Source: Methylocapsa aurea
GTDB lineage: Bacteria; Pseudomonadota; Alphaproteobacteria; Rhizobiales; Beijerinckiaceae
Assembly: GCF_000746085.1 (NCBI RefSeq)
Contig: NZ_JQKO01000014.1
Coordinates: 52,174 to 116,173, forward strand
DNA: 64,000 nucleotides
Direction: 5' to 3'
A program made the translations under genes and the position numbers. Below, one piece after another: positions 57,849-64,000 of this stretch. Under the pieces are notes generated by a model. It saw only the letters and a program-made list of their open reading frames with translations, searched no databases and had not been told where the DNA came from. Numbering within the stretch: the stretch's first letter is position 1; every line of letters starts with the position of its first letter.

Positions 57849-58184
57849 ATGTACATCGCCATGAACCGTTTCAAAGTGATCAAGGATGAGCAGAAGGCGT
57901 TCGAAAATGTCTGGCTGACGCGGGAGTCGCGGCTCGACGAGGTCAAAGGCTTCATTGCCTTCCACATGCTGCGTGGGCCGGAGCGCGAGGATCACGTGCT
58001 TTATTCGTCGCACACGCTATGGGCGAGCCAAGAGGATTTCATCGCCTGGACCAAATCCGAACAATTCCGCGCCGCGCACAAGCAGGCCGGCGAGCGAAAG
58101 CCGCTTACGCTGGGACATCCGGAGTTTGAAGGATTTGAAGTCATCCAGACGATCGAAAATCCGCATCCCCAGGAAGCGCTCTAG
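57849..58184 (+). CDS. Heme-degrading monooxygenase, HmuQ/IsdG type
   Basis: The protein has 111 residues, starting at ATG 57849 with GGAGAA upstream. It is a single antibiotic-biosynthesis-monooxygenase (ABM) fold: MYIAMNRFKVIKDEQKAFEN VW, FIAFHMLRGPEREDHVLYSS HTLWASQEDFIAWTKSEQFR AAH and LGHPEFEGFEVIQ. These lines match rhizobial HmuQ/HmuD, which open the heme ring and release iron in the cytoplasm. The gene has no heme transporter beside it. Its TAG stop is supplied by the dispersed repeat that begins there. Confidence 0.85.
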   Translation: MYIAMNRFKVIKDEQKAFENVWLTRESRLDEVKGFIAFHMLRGPEREDHVLYSSHTLWASQEDFIAWTKSEQFRAAHKQAGERKPLTLGHPEFEGFEVIQTIENPHPQEAL

Positions 58185-58300
58185 AGCATATTCCGAACAG
58201 ACTGGTTCGATCTGTTCGACGAGAATATGCTCAGACGCTTTAACACTGGAGCGATTTCTGATCGATCGAATGACTCCATTCGATCGGAAAGCGCTCTAGG
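58175..58300. repeat. Dispersed palindromic repeat family A, full copy (inverted)
   Basis: Its reverse complement matches 21626-21741 along almost all its length (AGAGCGCTTTCCGATCGAA, CAGAAATCGCTCCAGTGTTA, GAGCATATTC). The palindromic part here is less perfect, with an extra CGACGA insert. It overlaps the end of the heme-degrading gene. Confidence 0.85.
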
Positions 58301-58334
58301 AGCGCCGCGGACTTTCCAATCAGGGAAGAGAGTC

Positions 58335-58544
58335 ATGCCGTTTTATGTTTATGAGATTCCTTCGCGCGGCTATCGCGAGGAGCGCAATTGGGGATCTGAA
58401 AAGGAGGCGACGAGCGCGCTCAAGCATGTTGCAAGACGCGCCGTGAAGGATGGCGCCTCCAATGAGGATTTGATGCTGATGAGTGAAATGAAATCCGGTC
58501 AAAAGGTCTTTGAAGGGACAATAGGCCAAGTCCTCAAGCCATGA
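58335..58544 (+). CDS. Small hypothetical protein
   Basis: The protein has 69 residues from ATG 58335, with GGGAAGAGAG upstream. MPFYVYEIPSRGYREERNWG and DLMLMSEMKSGQKVFEGTIG give it a compact, mixed alpha/beta look. No family recognised. It follows the repeat and precedes a convergent hydroxylase gene. Confidence 0.45.
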   Translation: MPFYVYEIPSRGYREERNWGSEKEATSALKHVARRAVKDGASNEDLMLMSEMKSGQKVFEGTIGQVLKP

Positions 58545-58582
58545 GGCCGAGGCGGCGACGGGGGCGGCCCGCCGCGGAAGCG

Positions 58583-59380
58583 TCAGGCCTTGCCTTTGTC
58601 GCCGACCATGTCCCAACGGGTCGCGAAAATCGCATCGCAAATGCCTGGACTGCCGAATCCGTCGCTGAAGCTGACATTGCTGCGGCGATGATGCTCGCCA
58701 TGAGCCTTGCTCGTCACCGCGGCGGCGAGAAAGGCGAGCGGCCGCCGCCAGATGCTCGTTGAAGGCGCACGCGGCAAGGCCAGGGCGAAATCGTAGCCGG
58801 AATGCTCGTAGAGGCCGCCGATCGCGCCAAGACTGGCGACGACGACGTGAAACAGAACGTCCGCTCCCGCGCCGACCAGAATGAGAGGGATCAAATAGGG
58901 CAGGACGATCTCGAGGAAAAAATCCGCGGAGCTCATGTAGCAGGCGCTGACGCCTTTGCTCGCGCCGGTCGAATGATGCAGGCTATGGCCCAGCGTGCGG
59001 ATCAGGCCAGGCCGATGCAAGATGAATCGGTGGGCAATGTATTGGACGATATCGTGTCCGACGCCCATCAGCAGCATGCCAGCGAGAAAATGCCAGAGGC
59101 TCAGATGCTGCGCGCCGACGAAAGCGAGCCCCCAATATTGAACCGCGACCATCGCCGGAAGCAGAATGAAAAACTGATTGGCGAGCACGCGCGGCAAAAG
59201 CTGCCGGTAACTCAACCTGTCGACGTCGCGCACTTTGCAGGAGCGAAGCCTTCCGGTCCGGTCGCTCCATTCGAACAGCAGTCCGACGCCATGATAGGCG
59301 ATCATCTGGGCGGCAAAGGCGAGAACCGAAAGCGGCAGCCATGCAGGCAGGGGGCCGCTCAAGTCAGATGCTGCAATCAC
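58583..59380 (-). CDS. Fatty acid hydroxylase/sterol desaturase superfamily protein
   Basis: The protein has 265 residues from GTG 59380. Histidine clusters of the di-iron family are present: HRFILH, HSLHH (RTLGHSLHHSTGASKG) and HGEHH, with YEHSGYDF between. Five to six membrane segments are visible. The superfamily includes sterol C5 desaturases, beta-carotene hydroxylases and sphingolipid C4-hydroxylases, so hydroxylation of a membrane lipid is likely; the substrate is not visible. It is unlinked to the sphingolipid-type module at 18.9-22.8 kb but might act on its product. Confidence 0.8.
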   Translation of the reverse strand: MIAASDLSGPLPAWLPLSVLAFAAQMIAYHGVGLLFEWSDRTGRLRSCKVRDVDRLSYRQLLPRVLANQFFILLPAMVAVQYWGLAFVGAQHLSLWHFLAGMLLMGVGHDIVQYIAHRFILHRPGLIRTLGHSLHHSTGASKGVSACYMSSADFFLEIVLPYLIPLILVGAGADVLFHVVVASLGAIGGLYEHSGYDFALALPRAPSTSIWRRPLAFLAAAVTSKAHGEHHRRSNVSFSDGFGSPGICDAIFATRWDMVGDKGKA

Positions 59381-59558
59381 GTATAAACAATCCTGTTCGC
59401 TCAGATTGGATCGAATCGATCCTAGTTAGTTCCGGCGACGCTCGCAAATGCGCGCATTGACGCGCTTGCGGAGGATTCGTTCCCCCGCTGAGGCGGCGGC
59501 GCAAGCAGAAAACGCCCCGAAGGGCGTTCGCTAAGGCGCTGATTTTATGGAGAGAAAC

Positions 59559-59600
59559 TGGAGCGGGCGAAGGGATTCGAACCCTCGACCCCAACCTTGG
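59559..59600 (-). tRNA. 3' fragment of tRNA-Gly(GCC), displaced attachment site (attL)
   Basis: On the minus strand these 42 bases spell the 3' half of a tRNA-Gly: anticodon-stem CCAAGGTTGGGG, TGGGGTCGAGGGTTCGAATC T-arm, CCCTTCGCCCGCT acceptor strand and encoded CCA. The match stops at 59600 within the anticodon region, and the 5' half is missing. This is the scar expected where an integrase-borne element has recombined into the 3' end of the tRNA gene. The intact copy should lie at the other end of the island, to the right of this window. Confidence 0.8.
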
Positions 59601-59833
59601 TAACGTGCCAGAAGGGCTTACGCCGCACTATCCGGCGCTTCGCTACGGAGCGATAAAGCGCTATTATTCAATTAGTTAAGACAACATAATCCCGCCGCCT
59701 GTATTCCCTGACCACCCCGCGACTTGCTTCGAAATGCTTGGAATCAGCCTCGATCGGGGGTATGATTGCGCTATTCTAAGCAAGAATGCGCTAGGTATTT
59801 GATATAGCTGATGAAAGGCTCACAAAATGCGTC

Positions 59834-61132
59834 GTGGACGCTCTGAAGCCTCCCAAACCTTCGAAGGTTGGGGTCAAGGTTCGGGAGAGTTTCGCATGGG
59901 ATCGCGAGCTCCGCGGCTTCGGCGTGCAGGTCATGCCATCCGGACTGAAGAGCTTCTTCATCCAGTATCGCACTCCCGAGGGCCGACATCGGCGAGTAGT
60001 CATCGGCCGCTACGGACTGATGACCGTCGAGGAGGCCCGCATCCTCGCGCATGAGAAACTGGTCGCCGTATCAAAGGGCGTCGATCCACTCGCCGAAGAG
60101 GCCAAGGCGGTCGGGCTCCTGACCGTCGCCGAGATCTGCGACTGGTATATCTTCGAGGCCGAGGCGGGACGCATCCTTGGCCGACGTCGACGCGCCATCA
60201 AGGCTTCGACCTTGGCGATGGATCGCAGCCGGATCGAGTCGCACATCAAACCTTTGCTCGGCAGACGGCAGGTCGGCTCGCTCAAGCTCGGCGACATCGA
60301 GGGCGCCCAGGCCGACATCGCGACTGGCAAGACCTCGAAACCGCGAGTCGGCAGTCGCGGCGGCGCGACGACAGGCGGCGAAGGCGTCGCCGCGCGAACC
60401 ATGTCGACATTGCACGCAATTTTCGAACATGCGGTGCGCCTCGGCAAGATCGAGACCAATCCCGCCAAGGGCGTCCGCAAGCTCGCCGGCGCGTCGCGCG
60501 AGAGGCGCCTGAGCCGGGCCGAAATCGAACGCCTCGGCAAGACGCTGCGCCTAGCCACGGAAAAGGGAGAGCATCCGACGGGTCTTGCGGCTGTCCGTTT
60601 CTTGCTCCTCACCGGCTTCCGCCGCATGGAGGGGCTCGGTCTCGAACGCGCCTGGCTTGACGAAGAGGAGGGAGCGATCCGCTTCCCCGACACCAAGAGC
60701 GGCGCGCAGATGCGCGTCATTGGGCAAGCCGCCGTCGATCTCCTGCTGGCGCAGCCGAAGACAGGATCGCCGTTCTTCTTCCCCGCGGACTGGGGCAATG
60801 GCCATTTTATCGGCGTCGTTCGCGTCCTCGACCGGATCTGCCAAACGGCGCGACTGGCCGATGTCACCCCGCATACCCTCCGCCATACCTTCGCCAGCCT
60901 CGCTGGCGATCTCGGTTTTTCCGAGCTGACGATCGCCGCGCTGCTCGGCCACTCCGCCCGCGGCGTCACGCAGCGCTATATCCACATCGACGAGGCGCTC
61001 AGAATGACCGCCGACCGTGTCGCCGCGGAGATGGCCGATATTCTGGATGGCCGTGCGACGCCGTCGCGCGCCCGCGTACGGCGTGCCGATCGACCCGAAC
61101 CGGTGCTGGAGACCGCTCGTTCGGAGCAGTAG
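59834..61132 (+). CDS. Tyrosine recombinase/integrase of the island
   Basis: The protein has 432 residues from GTG 59834. An N-terminal arm-binding DUF4102-like domain (FAWDRELRGFGVQVMPSGLK SFFIQYRT) is followed by the core-binding domain and the catalytic domain with R263 (TGFRRMEG), H347-x-x-R350 (HTLRHTF), H373 (LLGHS) and the nucleophile Y382 (QRYIH). All are in place, so the enzyme looks active. It lies 234 bases from the displaced tRNA-Gly end, the usual arrangement for island integrases. Confidence 0.93.
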   Translation: MDALKPPKPSKVGVKVRESFAWDRELRGFGVQVMPSGLKSFFIQYRTPEGRHRRVVIGRYGLMTVEEARILAHEKLVAVSKGVDPLAEEAKAVGLLTVAEICDWYIFEAEAGRILGRRRRAIKASTLAMDRSRIESHIKPLLGRRQVGSLKLGDIEGAQADIATGKTSKPRVGSRGGATTGGEGVAARTMSTLHAIFEHAVRLGKIETNPAKGVRKLAGASRERRLSRAEIERLGKTLRLATEKGEHPTGLAAVRFLLLTGFRRMEGLGLERAWLDEEEGAIRFPDTKSGAQMRVIGQAAVDLLLAQPKTGSPFFFPADWGNGHFIGVVRVLDRICQTARLADVTPHTLRHTFASLAGDLGFSELTIAALLGHSARGVTQRYIHIDEALRMTADRVAAEMADILDGRATPSRARVRRADRPEPVLETARSEQ

Positions 61133-61177
61133 TGGCGTTTTGGAGCGACGTCATCGGCCTCCCGTGGTCGGCTAGAT

Positions 61178-61207
61178 TATGAAAGGAAACTACATTATCC
61201 TTTCATA
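61178..61207. promoter_or_regulatory. Palindromic operator upstream of the Fic gene
   Basis: TATGAAAGGA (61178-61187) and TCCTTTCATA (61198-61207) are perfect inverted half-sites with a 10-base spacer, about 21 bases before the Fic start. A third GAAAGGA (61222-61228) lies at the ribosome-binding site itself. Spacing and symmetry fit a dimeric winged-helix regulator. Confidence 0.6.
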
Positions 61208-61227
61208 GCAAAGACGCTAACGAAAGG

Positions 61228-62421
61228 ATGTTTTCATTGCCCCCACCCGCCGATCTGTCGCAGCGCCTCGGCCGCTATGAGGTGACCGCCGTCGGCGGGG
61301 AACGCGCGCGGGCGTTCGTGCCGTCGCCGCTGCCGCCGGTTCCGCCCATCGACCTCGCGCCGTTTCAGGGCTTGCTGGATCGCGCCAACCAGGCGCTCGG
61401 CCGGCTCGACGGGGTGGCGTCGATCCTGCCGGACACCCCGCTTTTCCTCTACATGTATGTCCGCAAGGAGGCTGTGCTCTCGTCCCAGATCGAAGGCACG
61501 CAATCGTCCCTGTCGGACCTGCTGCTCTTCGAAGCGGAGGAGGCGCCTGGCGTTCCCCTCGATGATGTCCGCGAGGTCTCGAATTACGTCGCGGCGATGG
61601 ACCATGGCCTCGCCCGCCTCAAGGGAGGCTTTCCACTCTCACTGAGACTGCTGCGCGAGATCCACGGCATTCTGCTCGCCCGCGGACGCGGCGAAGGGCA
61701 GGACCCTGGCGAGTTTCGCCGCAGCCAAAACTGGATCGGCGGCACGCGGCCAGGCAATGCAGCATTCGTTCCCCCGCCGCCGCAGGAGGTCACAGCCTGC
61801 ATGGGCGATCTTGAGCGCTTCCTGCACGCGGAAACTCCGGACATCCCCGTGCTCGTGAAGGCCGGGCTCGCCCATGTCCAGTTCGAGACCATCCACCCTT
61901 TCCTCGACGGCAACGGTCGCCTCGGGCGACTGCTCATCACGCTGTTCCTGTGCGAGCAGGGCGTGTTGCGAGATCCGCTCCTCTATCTCAGCCTCTATTT
62001 CAAGGCCAACCGGAGCGCATATTACGAACGTCTTCAAGCCGTGCGTGAAATCGGCGAGTGGGAGCGCTGGCTCGACTTCTTCCTGACTGGCGTGGTGGAA
62101 ACCTCCACCCAGGCCGCCGAGGCCGCCCGGCGGATTTTGGTCCTGTTCGACGCCGATCGCCGCTCGATCGAAGCTCTCGGCCGACCGGCGTCTTCCGCGC
62201 TACGCGTCCACCAGCTTCTCCAGACCAAGCCGCTGATCACCATCCCGCAGGCGGCGCATGCGCTGGCGCTGTCCCGACCGACCGTCGCGAGTTCGCTGGC
62301 TCATCTCCAAAAGGCGGGCATCGTCCGTGAGACGACCGGTCGCCAGAGGGGACGGGCCTTCGTCTACGACCGCTATCTCGCGCTGCTGAATGAAGGGACC
62401 GAGCCGCTACGGCGCGGTTGA
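61228..62421 (+). CDS. Fic-domain protein with winged-helix C terminus
   Basis: The protein has 397 residues from ATG 61228. The inhibitory helix motif SSQIEG (S85 to G90) precedes the Fic core, whose catalytic motif HPFLDGNGRLGR starts at H223. Fic enzymes transfer AMP (or other NMP) from a nucleotide to target proteins, and the inhibitory glutamate E89 would block it in cis (class II). Residues about 320-390 form a winged helix (LITIPQAAHALALSRPTVAS SLAHLQKAGIV) that could bind DNA. The palindrome upstream is a natural target for self-regulation. It lies just inside the island end. Confidence 0.9.
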   Translation: MFSLPPPADLSQRLGRYEVTAVGGERARAFVPSPLPPVPPIDLAPFQGLLDRANQALGRLDGVASILPDTPLFLYMYVRKEAVLSSQIEGTQSSLSDLLLFEAEEAPGVPLDDVREVSNYVAAMDHGLARLKGGFPLSLRLLREIHGILLARGRGEGQDPGEFRRSQNWIGGTRPGNAAFVPPPPQEVTACMGDLERFLHAETPDIPVLVKAGLAHVQFETIHPFLDGNGRLGRLLITLFLCEQGVLRDPLLYLSLYFKANRSAYYERLQAVREIGEWERWLDFFLTGVVETSTQAAEAARRILVLFDADRRSIEALGRPASSALRVHQLLQTKPLITIPQAAHALALSRPTVASSLAHLQKAGIVRETTGRQRGRAFVYDRYLALLNEGTEPLRRG

Positions 62422-62493
62422 ACTGATTACTACCCACTCCGCTCAGGAAGGCTCGAACGGCTCATCAGACATCGATCCGAATCCGGCTTGCCA

Positions 62494-62661
62494 ATGTCGA
62501 GCGCTATGACGCCCTTCGCTACAGGGGGCAGCGCCATGCGTGATGATCCTGCCGGCGCCGCCGTCGTGGTCATGCTGCGCGGCCTCAAGATGTATGGCAT
62601 GGCGCAGGCCGTGAGCGACCTGATCGAGCAAGGAGTCCTTGGCATTACGTGCGGGTTCTAG
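62494..62661 (+). pseudogene. IS21 IstB remnant (N-terminal piece)
   Basis: From ATG 62494 the frame reads MTPFATGGSAMRDDPAGAAV VVMLRGLKMYGMAQAVSDLI EQG, the beginning of an IstB-type helper ATPase. It then runs out of similarity and ends at TAG 62659-62661. The ATPase motifs are missing. Confidence 0.65.
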
Positions 62662-62905
62662 CGAAGAAGTCCTGCGCCTTGAGGAACGGCGCGACGTTCA
62701 AGGATTGGGTTTTGCCCGCCGCGATGGAGAAAATCCGGCGCAAGCTCACAGGCTCCGCAGTCAAGCGTTCGCTGACTGCGTCAACTTGTCCGCGACGGTG
62801 ACTGCCAGATGGTGCAAATCCTCGCGACGGTTCTCGACGATGCTCTATCAGGGGTCGAGGCCGCCGGAGAATCTGCCCTGTCATGCCGACTCCGGTTTTA
62901 GCGAA
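62646..62905 (+). pseudogene. IS21 IstA remnant (C-terminal piece), frameshifted
   Basis: Starting near 62646 the sequence reads YVRVLAKKSCALRNGATFKD WVLPAAMEKIRRKLTGSA, then after a frame change near 62775-62790 GDCQMVQILATVLDDALSGV EAAGESAL. These lines follow the C-terminal end of IS21-type IstA transposases. Joining directly to an IstB start, in the reverse of the normal istA-istB order, shows that two elements were fused by a deletion. Confidence 0.6.
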
Positions 62906-62970
62906 CAAGGGGCAGGCGGAACAGGTCGCCTGATCTGTTTTGTTGGGCAGTGGCGAAGGCGGCTGCGCCC

Positions 62971-63655
62971 TCATCGCGTTGGTCCCGATGCGCCCGACGT
63001 CGGGGTGCCCTCGTCTTCCTGTTCCCAAACGATCATAGGGGCGATTCCGCTCTCAGCGGCCGCGACGGCGTAAGTGGCACCTATGATCGCGCGCGCCTGG
63101 TCGCCGGCATCGGCGCGGAAATTGTGTCGTGGCGTCCCTTCCGCGCGCCAGGCGCCGAAGCCTTGAGCGAGAAGAAACTTGACGCATCTTCCGTCGCCGA
63201 GGGTCAATTTGAGGCTGCGGTCGTGAGGGGCTTCGGATTTGACGCGGAAACCAATTTCGGCGTGTGGCCAGAGCGCCCTCATGACGGCCCCGCGTTGCCC
63301 GTCGTCGTTGAATGAATGATAGACTGCCCATCCGCTTTGTGCAGGTCTGTCCATTTTTGCTGTCGTCAAGGTTAAACGCCCACTTGGGTGGCTGACGTCT
63401 GAACGCGGCGCCGCTTTAAGCACGCTATGCAACAGGCTCAGCGCCAAAGGGGTTATAAGGTAGCGGTCGCTGTAGCAAACGGACGCAATCCGATGGGCGC
63501 TAACCGCCGCCGCGATGAGCGGTGCGTGCAATTCGAGAGCTTTCCAGAATGCGCCGCCGAATGCTGTCAAAGGGCCGTCGAGACTACGCCGCAGCTCGAC
63601 TCGCGTGACGCCGGCAGACAGCGCCGCCAGCCTTTCGCTGTCTATCTGTTGATTT
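62971..63655 (-). pseudogene. Truncated gene of unknown family, cut by an IS21 element
   Basis: The minus-strand frame is open from the IS21 end (63658) to TGA at 62971-62973, about 228 residues without a native start. It contains ALELHAPLIAAAVSAHRIAS VCYSDRYLITPLALSLLHSV, VYHSFNDDGQRGAVMRALWP and KLTLGDGRCVKFLLAQGFGA W, which look like genuine protein. The pattern resembles the C-terminal region of large helicase-like proteins in defence islands, but I cannot name the family. The 5' part was removed or lies beyond the IS. Confidence 0.55.
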
Positions 63656-63657
63656 CC

Positions 63658-63705
63658 ACTGAGATGTGACCCGGGATTTTCATTGAGAAGTGACCCGGGT
63701 GGATG
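63658..63705. mobile_element. Terminal repeats of an IS21-family element
   Basis: GAGATGTGACCCGGG and GAGAAGTGACCCGGG lie 14 bases apart, the repeated end pattern of IS21-type elements. The element extends right with istB on the minus strand beyond the window edge. Confidence 0.7.
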
Positions 63706-63730
63706 TTGTGTCCCGCGTTGCGGGCGAGGG

Positions 63731-64000
63731 TCAAGCGGCGGATTTTTCCTTTCGTGTTTTGGGAGCTGCGGCGCTTGCTTTGAACCGGTAGCTATCGTTG
63801 CCTGTCTCAAGGATATGGCAATGGTGGGTAAGCCGGTCCAGCAGTGCGGTGGTCATCTTGGCGTCGCCGAACACCCCGGCCCACTCGCTGAAGCTGAGAT
63901 TGGTGGTGATGACGACGCTGGTTCGCTCGTAAAGTTTGCTGAGCAGATGGAACAAGAGTGCGCCCCCTGACGGGCTGAACGGCAGATAGCCGAGCTCGTC
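63731..64000 (-). CDS. istB: IS21 helper ATPase IstB, C-terminal part (5' end outside window)
   Basis: The frame is open from the window edge to TGA 63731-63733, giving the last 89 residues. [73 protein letters not shown] is typical of IstB. It is the ATPase that assists IstA in IS21 transposition. istA is not visible and should lie further right. Confidence 0.9.
   Translation of the reverse strand, partial: DELGYLPFSPSGGALLFHLLSKLYERTSVVITTNLSFSEWAGVFGDAKMTTALLDRLTHHCHILETGNDSYRFKASAAAPKTRKEKSAA

Noticed and set aside
59559..59600. Functional tRNA gene
   Set aside because: Only the 3' half is present; D-arm, 5' acceptor strand and anticodon are missing.

Overview
The window reads as chromosome of a GC-rich alphaproteobacterium of the Hyphomicrobiales (Rhizobiales), most like the Beijerinckiaceae/Methylocystaceae group. 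The order dnaK-dnaJ-pmtA-pyrF-dapB, an alphaproteobacterial PmtA, an HmuQ-type heme-degrading protein and the style of the dispersed intergenic palindromes all point there. No methane- or methanol-oxidation gene is present, so the genus is not fixed by this sequence.

Layout. 1-2.7 kb: end of a cluster of small envelope proteins (possibly flagellar, FliL-like) and a PilZ protein. 3.1-6 kb: molybdate importer modABC. 6-15.7 kb: housekeeping block (secreted protein, dnaK, dnaJ, pmtA, pyrF, dapB, aspartate aminotransferase). 15.8-24.1 kb: a two-barrel outer-membrane protein, a DUF2237 protein, then a three-gene lipid module (alpha-oxoamine synthase of serine palmitoyltransferase type, GNAT-like acyltransferase of the YghO/bacterial ceramide synthase type, and a desaturase closely resembling eukaryotic sphingolipid delta-4 desaturases), a DUF2380 protein and pyrE. 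24.1-26.8 kb: IS5-family debris around a small secreted SH3-like protein, and a zinc-ribbon membrane protein. 26.9-32.3 kb: CusBA copper/silver efflux with small accessory proteins. 32.5-37.9 kb: an AI-2E-type transporter translationally coupled to a 1317-residue single reading frame that joins a P2-type cation ATPase to a complete HlyD/MacA-like periplasmic adaptor.

39-58 kb is an iron-acquisition region: a broken TonB receptor, a PepSY membrane protein, fecI-fecR-fecA, a second ECF sigma factor of PvdS/RpoI type, a PLP enzyme, and two divergent translationally coupled operons (IucB-type acyltransferase-MATE exporter-GNAT on the minus strand; one-module NRPS-N-hydroxylase on the plus strand). 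Together these could make, export and take up a hydroxamate siderophore. Between the two operons lies an inverted repeat in which each arm carries a TAAAT-N16-CGT box, the known promoter signature of PvdS-type sigma factors, pointing outward to each operon. A third such box (N17) precedes fecI.

59.5 kb to the right edge is the left end of a genomic island: a displaced 3' fragment of tRNA-Gly(GCC), a tyrosine integrase, a Fic protein with a palindromic operator and its own winged helix, rearranged IS21 remnants, a truncated unrecognised gene and an IS21 copy that runs out of the window.

Two families of dispersed intergenic repeats recur through the chromosomal part. Start codons were adjusted by eye from ribosome-binding sites and domain boundaries. 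No database search was possible, so family names rest on recognised motifs.
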